From Phormidium willei BDU 130791 (GTDB taxonomy: Bacteria > Cyanobacteriota > Cyanobacteriia > Cyanobacteriales > Geitlerinemataceae), in contig LSZA01000001.1 in NCBI GenBank assembly GCA_001637315.1, forward strand, positions 80,627 through 144,626: a stretch of 64,000 nucleotides of DNA, given 5' to 3'. Of the stretch, positions 26,541-35,382 are shown in pieces; position 1 is the first letter of the stretch, and every line of letters starts with the position of its first letter. The notes under the pieces are model-generated. The model was not told where the DNA came from, ran no database searches, and worked only from the letters and a program-made list of their open reading frames with translations. The position numbers were made by a program, and so were the translations under genes.

Positions 26541-27602
26541 ATGTCTATTGTCTTAGTGACCGGCTCGGCTGGCTTAATTGGCTCGGAGTCAGTTCGTTTT
26601 TTTTGTGAGAAAGGCTTTACCGTGGTTGGTGTTGACAACAATATGCGGGAGTCGTTTTTTGGTGAGGGTGCTTCGACGGTGTGGAATCGCGATCGCCTGC
26701 AAGAGAAGTATGGCGACCAGTATCTGCATCACAATAGCGATATTCGCGATCGCCAAGCCATCAGCGACCTATTCGCCACCTATAACCAGGAGATTAGCCT
26801 GATTATCCATACGGCGGCCCAACCCTCCCATGACTGGGCCGCGCGAGATCCCTTTACGGATTTTACCGTCAACGCGAACGGAACCCTCAATTTGCTAGAA
26901 CAGACGCGCCAACATTGTCCTGAGGCGGTGTTTATCTTCTGTTCAACGAATAAGGTCTATGGAGACACTCCCAACCAACTTCCCCTGGTAGAATGCGATC
27001 GCCGTTGGGAGATTGAGGAAAGTCATCCCTTTTACCAGGGGATTGACGAAACGATGAGCATTGACCATTGTAAGCATTCTCTATTTGGTGCGTCCAAGGT
27101 GGCGGCGGATGTGTTGGTCCAGGAATATGGCCGCTACTTTGGTATGAAAACCGCCTGTTTCCGAGGTGGATGTCTCACAGGACCGAGTCATTCGGGAACA
27201 GAACTGCATGGGTTTCTCTCCTATTTGATGAAATGTACCATGACCGGAACTCCCTACAAAGTCTATGGCTATAAGGGAAAACAGGTGCGTGATAACATCC
27301 ATAGCTATGATTTGGTGAATGCGTTTTATCACTTCTATCAACGGCCGAGAGTCGCTGAAACCTATAACATTGGCGGTGGACGGGAGAGTAACTGCTCGAT
27401 GCTAGAGGCGATCGCACAATGTGAAGAGATTGCTGAAAAGACCCTGAACTGGGAGTATCGCGAGAGTCATCGCAGTGGCGATCATATCTGGTGGATTGGC
27501 AATCTGAGTCGCTTTCAGTCCCATTATCCTGAGTGGGAGTTAACCTACCGCGTCCCGGATATCCTGAAAGAGATTTATAGCCAAAATGTTGATCGCTGGT
27601 AG
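26541..27602 (+). CDS. NAD-dependent epimerase/dehydratase (CDP-paratose 2-epimerase-like)
   Basis: This 353-residue extended SDR begins [20 protein letters not shown] and contains the nucleotide-sugar motifs [13 protein letters not shown] and [14 protein letters not shown] long insertion ([20 protein letters not shown]) places the catalytic region [13 protein letters not shown] in the manner of CDP-paratose/CDP-tyvelose 2-epimerases. In place of the usual YxxxK tyrosine there is F-G-A-S-K, so the active-site Tyr should be checked. It is the first gene of a plus-strand glycan locus, 54 bp before the GtrA-GT2 fusion. Confidence 0.85.
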   Translation: MSIVLVTGSAGLIGSESVRFFCEKGFTVVGVDNNMRESFFGEGASTVWNRDRLQEKYGDQYLHHNSDIRDRQAISDLFATYNQEISLIIHTAAQPSHDWAARDPFTDFTVNANGTLNLLEQTRQHCPEAVFIFCSTNKVYGDTPNQLPLVECDRRWEIEESHPFYQGIDETMSIDHCKHSLFGASKVAADVLVQEYGRYFGMKTACFRGGCLTGPSHSGTELHGFLSYLMKCTMTGTPYKVYGYKGKQVRDNIHSYDLVNAFYHFYQRPRVAETYNIGGGRESNCSMLEAIAQCEEIAEKTLNWEYRESHRSGDHIWWIGNLSRFQSHYPEWELTYRVPDILKEIYSQNVDRW

Positions 27603-27656
27603 CGATCGCCTTGGGATTGAGTTGTCACCACAGTAATCACATAAATTAGGGATGAG

Positions 27657-28976
27657 ATGAGGTTTTTTGAAAAACTCTGGCAAAAACGCGCGATTCGCTT
27701 TCTCTTGGGCGGTGGTGTCGCAGCAGCTTTTAACTTGCTGTTGATGTTTTTGTTGATCGAGGTAGCTGGCTGGGATACGACGGTTCTGCGGAACGTGGCC
27801 AACGTCATCTCCATTGAGTTGTCGTTGCTGTTTAGCTTCGTGATTTACCGGATTTGGGTTTGGCGTGGCGGAACCTGGCGATGGCGAGAGGTGCTGTTGC
27901 GACAATTACCGCTGTATCATCTCTCGGCTGGGGGGTCGGTGGTGTTGCGGGTGTTTGCGATTTTCCCGTTTCTCGATTGGTTGGGGGTGAGTTATAGCGT
28001 TAATACCCTGATTGGGGTGTTGGTCAGTGCGATTATTAACTACATTGTTAGCGATCGCCTGGTGTTCCGCGATCGCGATCGTGATGATGGACAACTTTAC
28101 CCCCCTGAAGGCTTAGAAGCGGCCTTTCCCGAAGTCAAAGAGACGCGGGAGGAGAGTGAGTCGGAGAATTATTCGCCAGTTTCTCTGTTTTCGATTGTGA
28201 TTCCGGCCTATAACGAGGAGGGGTCGATCGCTGATACGGTAACCGCCATCGCCAACCTCCTGGATGAGAATGGGGTTCCCTACGAGATTTTAGTGGTCAA
28301 CGACAATAGCCGCGATCGCACCGAAGCGGTGTTAGCCGATCTCAGCCAAGCTAATCCCGGAGTTCGCTATGTCAACAATCACTATCCCAATGGCTTTGGC
28401 TTTGCACTGCGTTGTGGTTTAGATGAGTTTAAGGGAGATGCGGTGGCGATTGTCATGGCCGACGCGTCTGATGCTCCTGAAGATATCCTGCGCTACTATC
28501 AGTTACTGCAAGAAGGCTATGATTGTGTCTTTGGGTCTCGCTTTATTCGCGGCGGCCAGGTCATCGACTATCCCCGTCATAAACTCCTGGTGAACCGTCT
28601 GGCGAATCTGTTTATTCAAGTTCTGTTTGGCCTACGCTACAACGACACCACCAACGCTTTCAAAGCCTATCGTCGAGACGTCATTGAGGGAATCCGGCCA
28701 ATTCTCTCCCATCATTTCAACCTCACCGTTGAACTTCCCCTCAAGTCGATTGTACGGGGGTACAGTTATGTCACGACTCCCATTCGCTGGCAAAATCGTA
28801 AAGCTGGCGTCTCGAAGCTCAAAATTAAGGAAATGGGAAGTCGTTATTTGTTTATTGTCCTCTACGTTCTCCTCGAACGCTGGCTGTCTCGGGGGGATTA
28901 TCGTCGTCCCTCGCCGCTGCGATCGCCGCGTGTCACTCCCACTGAAGCCGTATCGTCCTCGAAACAACGCCGCTAA
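27657..28976 (+). CDS. GtrA-type membrane domain fused to a family 2 glycosyltransferase
   Basis: Residues 1 to about 130 form a four-helix GtrA-like membrane domain (FLLGGGVAAAFNLLLMFLLI, IGVLVSAIINYIVSDRLVF). After an acidic linker, residues about 177-400 form a dolichol-phosphate-mannose-synthase-like GT2 domain with FSIVIPAYNEEGSIADTV, LVVNDNSRDRTEAV and the metal-binding MADASDAPED. It should transfer a sugar to polyprenyl phosphate and assist its flipping. Most bifunctional proteins of this type carry the GT2 domain first; here GtrA is N-terminal. Two epimerase genes flank it closely. Confidence 0.88.
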   Translation: MRFFEKLWQKRAIRFLLGGGVAAAFNLLLMFLLIEVAGWDTTVLRNVANVISIELSLLFSFVIYRIWVWRGGTWRWREVLLRQLPLYHLSAGGSVVLRVFAIFPFLDWLGVSYSVNTLIGVLVSAIINYIVSDRLVFRDRDRDDGQLYPPEGLEAAFPEVKETREESESENYSPVSLFSIVIPAYNEEGSIADTVTAIANLLDENGVPYEILVVNDNSRDRTEAVLADLSQANPGVRYVNNHYPNGFGFALRCGLDEFKGDAVAIVMADASDAPEDILRYYQLLQEGYDCVFGSRFIRGGQVIDYPRHKLLVNRLANLFIQVLFGLRYNDTTNAFKAYRRDVIEGIRPILSHHFNLTVELPLKSIVRGYSYVTTPIRWQNRKAGVSKLKIKEMGSRYLFIVLYVLLERWLSRGDYRRPSPLRSPRVTPTEAVSSSKQRR

Positions 28977-29009
28977 ACCGGTATCAATTCCCCATCTATC
29001 CCCCATCTT

Positions 29010-30077
29010 ATGACAGAGCGCGTTTTAATTACCGGCGGTGCCGGATTTGTGGGTAGTTCCCTGGCCTTAGGCTTGGCCAAACGCTATCCCCATTGGCAGA
29101 TTACCGCCTTAGATAACCTGAAGCGGCGAGGATCGGAACTCAATCTTCCTCGTCTCAAGGCGGCGGGGATTGAGTTTGTTCATGGTGATATCCGCAACCC
29201 TGAAGATCTCGATCCGCAGCGACTCACCCCGGACTTAATTTTAGAATGTTCCGCTGAACCCTCGGTGTTGGCGGGATATGGTTCGCCGGGATATCTCTTG
29301 CAAACGAATTTAGTGGGAACCGTCAATTGTCTGGAGTTGGCCCGCCAGACTCAGGCGGATTTTGTCTTTCTCTCCACCAGTCGCGTCTATCCCATTTCCT
29401 ATCTGAGTCAACTCAACTATGAGGAAACGGAGACTCGCTTTGCGTTGCAGGAGGATCAGCCGTTTGCGGGTGTGTCTCGCTATGGGATTGCGGAGGATTT
29501 TCCTCTCGATCGCGCGCGATCGCTCTATGGAACCACGAAACTGGCCTCGGAACTACTCATTGCTGAATATGCAGATGCTTATAATCTGCGAACTCTCGTC
29601 AATCGCTGCGGGGTGTTGACAGGACCGTGGCAAATGGGGAAAGTGGATCAAGGGGTGTTCGCCTTATGGGTGGCCCGCCATTATTTCCAGAAACCCCTAA
29701 AATATATCGGCTATGGGGGAAGCGGGAAGCAGGTTCGGGATTTCCTGCATGTGGAGGATTTGCTGGATTTACTGGATTTACAGCTTCAGAATCTCGATCG
29801 ACTTCAGGGGGAAACCTTTAATGTCGGTGGTGGTGTGGAGAATCAGGTGTCGCTGTTGGAGACGACGCAGATTTGTCAGGAGATTACGGGGACGGCGATC
29901 GCCATCACCCCAGTTCCAGAAACGCGTCCCGGAGATATCCCCATTTTTATCACAGACTCGCGCAAAGTGATGTCTCAACTCAACTGGCGTCCTAAACGGG
30001 ATATCCAGCAGACTTTGCAAGATATTTATGATTGGATTGTCCGCGAAGAATCACAAGTGACGGGTATTTTTATCTAA
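29010..30077 (+). CDS. NAD-dependent epimerase/dehydratase (second copy in locus)
   Basis: This 355-residue extended SDR has [20 protein letters not shown] at the N-terminus, LILECSAEPSVLAGYGSP, FLSTSRVYPISYLSQLNY and the catalytic SLYGTTKLASELLIAEY (YxxxK type, YGTTK). It is related to CDP-paratose 2-epimerases and to the 26541 gene, but is clearly diverged. It contributes a nucleotide-sugar conversion to the same pathway. It starts 33 bp after the GtrA-GT2 gene. Confidence 0.88.
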   Translation: MTERVLITGGAGFVGSSLALGLAKRYPHWQITALDNLKRRGSELNLPRLKAAGIEFVHGDIRNPEDLDPQRLTPDLILECSAEPSVLAGYGSPGYLLQTNLVGTVNCLELARQTQADFVFLSTSRVYPISYLSQLNYEETETRFALQEDQPFAGVSRYGIAEDFPLDRARSLYGTTKLASELLIAEYADAYNLRTLVNRCGVLTGPWQMGKVDQGVFALWVARHYFQKPLKYIGYGGSGKQVRDFLHVEDLLDLLDLQLQNLDRLQGETFNVGGGVENQVSLLETTQICQEITGTAIAITPVPETRPGDIPIFITDSRKVMSQLNWRPKRDIQQTLQDIYDWIVREESQVTGIFI

Positions 30078-30134
30078 GTTTGTGGGACGATACTCAGCAA
30101 GAACCTCCATAAACCTTAGGAGAGAGACCCAAAG

Positions 30135-30800
30135 ATGCTAGGACAAGAGCTACAACAGGAATATCAGAGGCGATTTGTCAACATTGCTCAATACCGTCGT
30201 CGTGTCTGGCGTGTCTTGGTCAAATCGTACTTTCAAGGGAAAGTTGGCACAAATCGAGATATTCTGGATCTCGGCTGTGGTTGGGGTGAATTTATTAATC
30301 AGATTGAGGCTAACCGCAAGTATGCCATGGATCTCAACCCCGACGCAGCAGAATATCTTGATCAAGATACTCAGTTTTTACATCAAGACTGTTCCCAAGC
30401 CTGGCCCCTCCCCGATGACGCCTTAGATCTGGTGTTTACGAGTAATTTCTTGGAACATCTGTTGTCGAAAGAGAGTTTGAGTGACACCCTGTCTGAAGCC
30501 TATCGCTGCGTCAAGCCGGGAGGACAAATCATCTGTTTAGGACCCAACTTAAGATATACCGGAGGAGCCTACTGGGATTTCTTTGATCATCATTTACCGT
30601 TAACTGATGCGTCAATGTCGGAGATTCTTGAACTGAAGGGGTTTAAGGTGACAAGCTGTATTCCTCGATTTCTTCCCTACACGATGGCGAATGGACGCCA
30701 ACCCCCGCTCTGGACGGTTTCTGTTTATTTGTCACTTCCATTTATTTGGCAATTTTTGGGCAAACAATTTTTAGTGATTGCCTCAAAACCACGGAACTAA
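30135..30800 (+). CDS. Class I SAM-dependent methyltransferase
   Basis: This 221-residue protein has motif I ILDLGCGWGEFINQIEANRK, an acidic motif II region (MDLNPDAAEYL), and LDLVFTSNFLEHLLSKE and VKPGGQIICLGPNLRYTGGA, typical of small-molecule methyltransferases. In this position it probably methylates a sugar or a lipid-linked intermediate. GGAGAG precedes the start. It is fourth in the plus-strand glycan locus. Confidence 0.87.
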   Translation: MLGQELQQEYQRRFVNIAQYRRRVWRVLVKSYFQGKVGTNRDILDLGCGWGEFINQIEANRKYAMDLNPDAAEYLDQDTQFLHQDCSQAWPLPDDALDLVFTSNFLEHLLSKESLSDTLSEAYRCVKPGGQIICLGPNLRYTGGAYWDFFDHHLPLTDASMSEILELKGFKVTSCIPRFLPYTMANGRQPPLWTVSVYLSLPFIWQFLGKQFLVIASKPRN

Positions 30801-30850
30801 CATCTTTTAAAATACAAGCTATGTTCTCATTTTTGTGAGTTTTTGATGTG

Positions 30851-32557
30851 ATGAACCCGAAGCCATTTAACCCTTTACGTGGGGTGACACTCCTTTATAT
30901 CTTGCCCGTTTTGGCAACCCTAGCCTTTGTTCATCGCTTCGGGGTTGATGTTCCTTTGATGGACTCATTTAGTTTGGTGGGATTATTTCATAAAATCCAC
31001 CTAGAAACGGTGAGTTTTTCAGATTTTTGGGTTCCTCACAATGAGCATCGAATGCTTATCCCTCGCGTTTTTATTGCAGCTTTTGCCTTTGCAACAAATT
31101 GGGATATTAAACTACAATTATACTTAAATGTTCTTGTGGCTGTTTTAGCTGCGATATCGTTGTCTTGGATTTCTCGACAGCAAAGCCTCAACAATCCTCA
31201 AACCCATAACTGGCGAAGTTTTGCAGATATTGTTACGGTTGTTCTGTTATTTTCTTTAGTGCAGTATGAGAACTGGATCTGGGAATTTCAACTTGCCTGG
31301 TTTTGGAAAACTCTCTGTTTAGTTCTGATTGTCGCTCTTTTACAATATCCTCAACCCCAGCGCTGGCTTGATAAGGAATTTATTTTAGCCGCCATTTTGG
31401 GTGTATTCATGAGTTTCTCAGGTGCTCATGGCTTACTCATTTGGATTGCCGTATTTCCATTGATTTGGGTTCGTAGTGAGACTTCTGAGCATCCTCGATT
31501 GCAACGCGTCATCTGGCTGATTCTATTTGTTGGTTCTGTTTTGTTATATATTAGCGGTTCTGATCAGGCTGATACCGGTCTTGACCGCACCTATCTTTTA
31601 AAACATCCGCTTGAAGCAATTCCATTCTTTCTAACTATCTTGGGGCGAATTTTTTCTGCCAATCCGAATAGTGCCAGTTGGGCGGGACTGGTTATGTTGT
31701 TGGGGTGTGGCTTGAGTGTTTGGTGTTTCTGGACTCAGAAACAGTATCGGCTAGAAATTGCAGCCTGGCTTTCTCTGTTGCTGTTTCCCCTAGGTTTTGC
31801 GGCAATGACAACCGTAGGACGTGCTGTGTTAGGCATTGGAGGTGCGTTGGCATCTCGCTATACAACGGTCACTATTTTGATGCTAATTGGCTTGATTCAT
31901 ATTGCTCGTATTTGTTGCCAAAGGCAGCCTTGGCGGCTTCTCTATGGGGCGATCGCAGTTGTGTTTGCTGTTTTTTCTATTTCTCGGTCATTTGATGCTT
32001 TAGAGGCGGGAAATGTATTGCATAAAGAACGGGTTTTAGGGAAACAGTGCTTTAGCTTGGTTGAGTATATGGAACCATCATCAACAAGCTGCCTTCTCAT
32101 GCTTTTTCCTGATGTTGAGCCGCTGATCTGGCTCTGGTATCCGCAATTAGACCAATTAGGTTTTTTTGAATTCGTGGACCAGGCTGAGTTCTTGGATATC
32201 CCAGCGGAGTCCTATGGACTGATTGACACCCCTCAAGCCGATGAGGCCATCTCTGTGACGGCTGAGCAAACCTTCGTGGTCGCCGGGTGGGCCATTTTTC
32301 CCGGTCGTCCTGAGACGCCGGAAATGGTCTTCTTGTCTCGGAACGATCGCCCGGCTTTTTTTGCTGCTACCTTAGTCGATCAGGAAAGCCCTGATTTAGT
32401 TGAGGCGTTTAATGTCCCTGAGTATGATCGAGCTCGTTGGCAAATTCAGCTCCCAGGGACGGTGTTCTCTGAAGGGGCGACGACCGTTCGAGCTTGGATT
32501 TATGATGGCGATCGCAGTTTTATCCCCTTGAGCACTTCAATCACCGTCAATCGTTGA
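30851..32557 (+). CDS. Polytopic membrane protein with C-terminal beta domain (possible GT-C type)
   Basis: The protein has 568 residues from the ATG at 30851 (a GTG one codon upstream is also possible). Around ten membrane helices cover residues 10-400. The first exported loop has a VPLMDSF motif and, later, HNEHRMLIP, suggestive of a GT-C glycosyltransferase active site. After residue about 440 a soluble region (SVTAEQTFVVAGWAIFPGRP, RARWQIQLPGTVFSEGATTV, RAWIYDGDRSFIPL) looks beta-rich and may be exported. It is the last gene of the glycan locus and is relatively AT-rich in its first two thirds. The catalytic role is inferred from layout only. Confidence 0.7.
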   Translation: MNPKPFNPLRGVTLLYILPVLATLAFVHRFGVDVPLMDSFSLVGLFHKIHLETVSFSDFWVPHNEHRMLIPRVFIAAFAFATNWDIKLQLYLNVLVAVLAAISLSWISRQQSLNNPQTHNWRSFADIVTVVLLFSLVQYENWIWEFQLAWFWKTLCLVLIVALLQYPQPQRWLDKEFILAAILGVFMSFSGAHGLLIWIAVFPLIWVRSETSEHPRLQRVIWLILFVGSVLLYISGSDQADTGLDRTYLLKHPLEAIPFFLTILGRIFSANPNSASWAGLVMLLGCGLSVWCFWTQKQYRLEIAAWLSLLLFPLGFAAMTTVGRAVLGIGGALASRYTTVTILMLIGLIHIARICCQRQPWRLLYGAIAVVFAVFSISRSFDALEAGNVLHKERVLGKQCFSLVEYMEPSSTSCLLMLFPDVEPLIWLWYPQLDQLGFFEFVDQAEFLDIPAESYGLIDTPQADEAISVTAEQTFVVAGWAIFPGRPETPEMVFLSRNDRPAFFAATLVDQESPDLVEAFNVPEYDRARWQIQLPGTVFSEGATTVRAWIYDGDRSFIPLSTSITVNR

Positions 32558-32876
32558 GTGTCCCCGGCCAGGGGCCGTCGCTGGGATGACTCGGAGCCGA
32601 CCCCCCCTAGGACATAGCTGAGAAAATTTTGCAATTACTTGGGCGATCGCCTTGACGGAAATGGGAATTTGGGACAAACTTAGTAAAAGTAAACGTGCGT
32701 AGCTCAACAATTGTTAAGTTACGCAAAGCCTTGGATCGTAACAAAGCAATTTATTAAGATTTTATTCGAGAGCGACTGAGTTCAGAGGCTCCCGCTAGTG
32801 TTACATCGCTGTTGGGAGAGGTTCTGGCTATCGACCTCAAGGCATCTATCGTCCCCCTCGTGGTTCCCCGGAGCTT
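32558..32876. other. Spacer upstream of the DUF2997-ycf35 cluster
   Basis: The 319-bp spacer has no gene. It carries a 28-bp palindrome (32697-32724) and probably the promoter of the downstream cluster. Confidence 0.6.
32697..32724. promoter_or_regulatory. 28-bp palindrome, candidate operator
   Basis: GCGTAGCTCAACAA is followed directly by TTGTTAAGTTACGC. The two 14-nt arms pair at 12 positions plus one G-T, with no loop. A loopless long palindrome 153 bp before the DUF2997 start suggests a dimeric regulator site rather than a terminator. Confidence 0.5.
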
Positions 32877-33089
32877 ATGGAAACACTCGAATTCACGATT
32901 TACCCCGATGGCAGAGTGGTCGAACAGGTGACCGGTATTTCCGGAGCCTCCTGTGCTGAGGTCACGGCTGCGATCGAGGAAAAGCTCGGAATTGTTCTCA
33001 ATCAAGAGAAAACCTCTGAGTTTTACCAACAAACCCAAGAAAACTCGGCAACAACAGCGGCTCAGGCTCAATCCTACAGCCAATGGTAA
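32877..33089 (+). CDS. DUF2997 family protein
   Basis: This 70-residue protein begins METLEFTIYPDGRVVEQVTG and continues SCAEVTAAIEEKLGIV, characteristic of DUF2997. The Gln/Ser-rich tail is variable. In cyanobacteria it is usually linked to the ycf35 (DUF1257) gene, as here 63 bp downstream. Function is unknown; the arrangement with a ferredoxin suggests a role in a redox or Fe-S context. Confidence 0.88.
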   Translation: METLEFTIYPDGRVVEQVTGISGASCAEVTAAIEEKLGIVLNQEKTSEFYQQTQENSATTAAQAQSYSQW

Positions 33090-33152
33090 CTGTTTGCCCG
33101 TTCATTTGTCTCATCTGTTGTCCCTAACATTTAGCAAATCCCTCGCCAAGCT

Positions 33153-33536
33153 ATGTCTCACTTTAGCCATATCAAAACCCAAATCCGTGACCTCGATGCC
33201 TTACAACAGGCGCTGACGGAACTGAAACTCGACTGGAAAGCGGGTCCCAAGGATGTTCGCGGCTATCGCGGCCAGGTTCATTCGGCGGCGATCGTTGTCG
33301 AACAGGACAATGGCTACGATATCGGATTTAGCTGGAACGGACAGGCCTACGACCTGGTGGCTGACCTACAATTCTGGAATCAGCCGATTCCCGTTGAACG
33401 CTTTTTAAGCAAAATCACCCAACAATATGCCTTCTCGACGGTGATGCAGGAAACCGCTAAACAAGGATTCCAAGTCTCAGAACAACAAACCCAAACAGAC
33501 GGTTCCATCCGTCTGGTGTTGCAACGCTGGAGTTAA
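33153..33536 (+). CDS. ycf35: Ycf35 / DUF1257 family protein
   Basis: This 127-residue protein begins MSHFSHIKTQIRDLDALQQA and contains GYDIGFSWNGQAYDLVADLQ, diagnostic of the Ycf35 family found in cyanobacteria and algal plastids. It has no signal or membrane segment. Its stop is 2 bp from the start of the ferredoxin gene, strongly implying co-translation. The biochemical function is not established. Confidence 0.92.
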   Translation: MSHFSHIKTQIRDLDALQQALTELKLDWKAGPKDVRGYRGQVHSAAIVVEQDNGYDIGFSWNGQAYDLVADLQFWNQPIPVERFLSKITQQYAFSTVMQETAKQGFQVSEQQTQTDGSIRLVLQRWS

Positions 33537-33538
33537 CC

Positions 33539-33982
33539 ATGACCGATGCCCCAAATCCACAACAACAGGTCTCTAAAGACCGTTCAGGCTGGGAACCCGA
33601 ACTCGGCGGCTCTCTACGGGAGCATCCTGAACGGTCTGGGTTCGAGCCGGAATTAGGGGGGGCGTTGCGTGAAAAGGGCGTGTATGTTGATGAGGTCACC
33701 TGTATTGGCTGTAAACATTGCGCCCATGTGGCCCGTAATACCTTTTATATTGAACCGGATTACGGGCGAGCGCGGGTCATCAACCAAGATGGTGAGCCAG
33801 AAGAGGTGATCCAAGAGGCCATTGATACTTGTCCAGTGAACTGTATCCACTGGGTTGAGTATGAGGAACTCAAAGAACTTGAGGCTGAACGTCAGCATCA
33901 AGTGATTCCGGTGGCTGGATTCCCAGTTACGCGCGGTACGATTGTTTCGGCTCAACGCCGCCAACGTCAAAAAAACTCATAA
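33539..33982 (+). CDS. Ferredoxin, bacterial [4Fe-4S]-type, with duplicated N-terminal motif
   Basis: This 147-residue protein has a cluster-binding pattern CIGCKHC (CxxCxxC) and, 45 residues later, CPVNC. This is consistent with one [4Fe-4S] cluster and a degenerate second site. The N-terminal 40 residues contain a repeated element, RSGWEPELGGSLRE and RSGFEPELGGALRE. The C-terminus is basic. It is co-directional with and immediately after ycf35. It probably donates electrons within an unidentified pathway linked to these conserved photosynthetic-lineage proteins. A terminator follows. Confidence 0.9.
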   Translation: MTDAPNPQQQVSKDRSGWEPELGGSLREHPERSGFEPELGGALREKGVYVDEVTCIGCKHCAHVARNTFYIEPDYGRARVINQDGEPEEVIQEAIDTCPVNCIHWVEYEELKELEAERQHQVIPVAGFPVTRGTIVSAQRRQRQKNS

Positions 33983-33997
33983 TCGAGTTATTGTGAG

Positions 33998-34048
33998 ACG
34001 GAACATTCGCATCAGGAGTCTTGACTCTTGGTCGAATGTTCCGTTTTT
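33998..34048 (+). terminator. Intrinsic terminator of the DUF2997-ycf35-ferredoxin cluster
   Basis: The arms ACGGAACATTCG (33998-34009) and CGAATGTTCCGT (34033-34044) pair perfectly and run into a T-tract. The loop has a nested GAGTC/GACTC hairpin. Confidence 0.92.
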
Positions 34049-34123
34049 GGCTGGCTGTGATGGGAATGGGGTTATGGCATTCGTGTTGCTAAACTACGCA
34101 TTAGTCCCCTCACCACTCCCACC

Positions 34124-34711
34124 ATGCTCGCCAACGATCCCCTCTACATCACCCCAGAAGACTACCTCGCCGCCGAGGAAATTAGCCCCATCGGCCACGA
34201 ATACCGCGACGGTGAAGTCTTCGCGATGACAGGCGGGACACAGGCACATCACACGATTGTTGGCAACTTATTATTCGCGCTCAAAACTCACCTCCGGAGT
34301 TCTGGCTGTCGCATTTTCGCCGAAGGGATGAAAACCCGCGTCGAAGCTAGCAACGCTTTCTACTATCCCGATGTTGTCGTCACCTGCGATGATCGCGATC
34401 GCCAGCCCCAAAGCCAATACATCGAATATCCCCGCCTGATTATCGAAGTTCTCTCTCCCTCGACGGCTTGTTTTGATCGCACGGAAAAATTCGCCGACTA
34501 CCGCACTATTCCTAGTCTCGAAGAATACGTCCTCGTTTCGAGCGATCGCCAGCAGGTTGAGGTTTTCCAAAAGGGCGATCGGGGTAATTGGGCGATCGTA
34601 CCCACTCGCAACCCGATCCAACTCGCGAGTGTTAATTGTGCGATCGCGATCGCCGACATCTATGAAGATACCGATATTCCCGCTACATTATTGTCTGAGA
34701 ATAATATCTGA
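34124..34711 (+). CDS. Uma2 family (DUF820) putative endonuclease
   Basis: This 195-residue protein has the PD-(D/E)XK arrangement of Uma2 proteins: ITPEDYLAAEEISPIGHEYR, GMKTRV, FYYPDVVVTCDDRD (the metal-binding PDVVV) and YPRLIIEVLSPSTACFDRTE (EVLS with the following DRTEK). Uma2 genes are among the most multiplied families in cyanobacteria and have uncertain function, possibly linked to mobile DNA. The last codons (LSENNI) fall within a 29-bp repeat also present at 40186-40214. Confidence 0.92.
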   Translation: MLANDPLYITPEDYLAAEEISPIGHEYRDGEVFAMTGGTQAHHTIVGNLLFALKTHLRSSGCRIFAEGMKTRVEASNAFYYPDVVVTCDDRDRQPQSQYIEYPRLIIEVLSPSTACFDRTEKFADYRTIPSLEEYVLVSSDRQQVEVFQKGDRGNWAIVPTRNPIQLASVNCAIAIADIYEDTDIPATLLSENNI

Positions 34712-34722
34712 GAACGATTGAT
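34694..34722. repeat. 29-bp dispersed repeat, copy 1
   Basis: The segment beginning TCTGAGAATAATATCTGAGA is identical over 29 bp to 40186-40214. Here it spans the end of the Uma2 gene and its stop codon. Confidence 0.9.
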
Positions 34723-34735
34723 GGGGCGATCTGAG

Positions 34736-35167
34736 ATGGTGCGCGTCTTTGTCTACGGAACCTTGCAACCGGGGGAACGTTTTCACCTTCCCTATTGCGG
34801 CGATCGCGTGCGGGTAGAAGGCGAGGCGTTGGCTTCCGGCCGCTTGTACCACCTTCCGGGGTTGAACTATCCCGCCATGACTCGCGAACTCGGTTGGGTG
34901 CAGGGGGTGGTGTTGTCGTTCGACGATCCCCAGGCGATTTTGAAGTTGGATACCTTGGAGGGGTTTGTGGGCGATCGCGATCCGGCCTCGAACGAGTACA
35001 ACCGTTATGAGGTGGAGGTGTTTGACGTAGAGGACAAGTCGCGATCGCGCGGTGTGGCTTGGGCGTACTACATGAGCGGCGAGAAAGTGCGTGAGTATGG
35101 CGGAATTTGGTTGCCTGGGGGCGTTTGGCGGCAAGCTCAGTTACCGGAGTTGGGGCTTGAGGGGTGA
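34736..35167 (+). CDS. Gamma-glutamylcyclotransferase-like (AIG2/GGCT) protein
   Basis: This 143-residue protein begins MVRVFVYGTLQPGE, the family signature loop (YGTL), and continues GRLYHLPGLNYPAM and ILKLDTLEGFVGDRDPASNE with the conserved acidic EGF position. Members cleave gamma-glutamyl amines or peptides to release 5-oxoproline; the specific substrate is unknown. An in-frame ATG at 34721 would add five residues overlapping the 29-bp repeat, so 34736 is preferred. The 3' end overlaps a transposase remnant on the other strand. Confidence 0.85.
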   Translation: MVRVFVYGTLQPGERFHLPYCGDRVRVEGEALASGRLYHLPGLNYPAMTRELGWVQGVVLSFDDPQAILKLDTLEGFVGDRDPASNEYNRYEVEVFDVEDKSRSRGVAWAYYMSGEKVREYGGIWLPGGVWRQAQLPELGLEG

Positions 35168-35382
35168 TGGAAGTTTTGAGGTATTACTTCGATCTCGATT
35201 TGTCCGAAGGTATTGGGAATCATGTTTCCCTCAACAATTTCACCGAACAGGCACAGGTGTTGTGCCGTGCAGATAGTGATGAAGTACCACCCGGATTGGC
35301 TGTAGTCGTCATGTTTCAGACAGATGGAACGGTGCGATCGATGATGAGTTTTTATCAGTTCTATTATCCGTAAAAACGACAA
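35137..35382 (-). pseudogene. N-terminal remnant of a RAYT (REP-associated tyrosine transposase)
   Basis: The 81-residue frame contains RSICLKHDDYSQSGWYFITI followed by CTAQHLCLFGEIVEGNM, the conserved N-terminal part of Y1-type RAYT transposases (the usual pattern is RRKSIRLKxYDYSxxGxYFIT). The catalytic HUH region and tyrosine helix are missing. The frame ends in unrelated sequence overlapping the AIG2-like gene. This is a truncated, inactive copy. A REP-like palindrome lies about 100 bp upstream of it. Confidence 0.8.
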
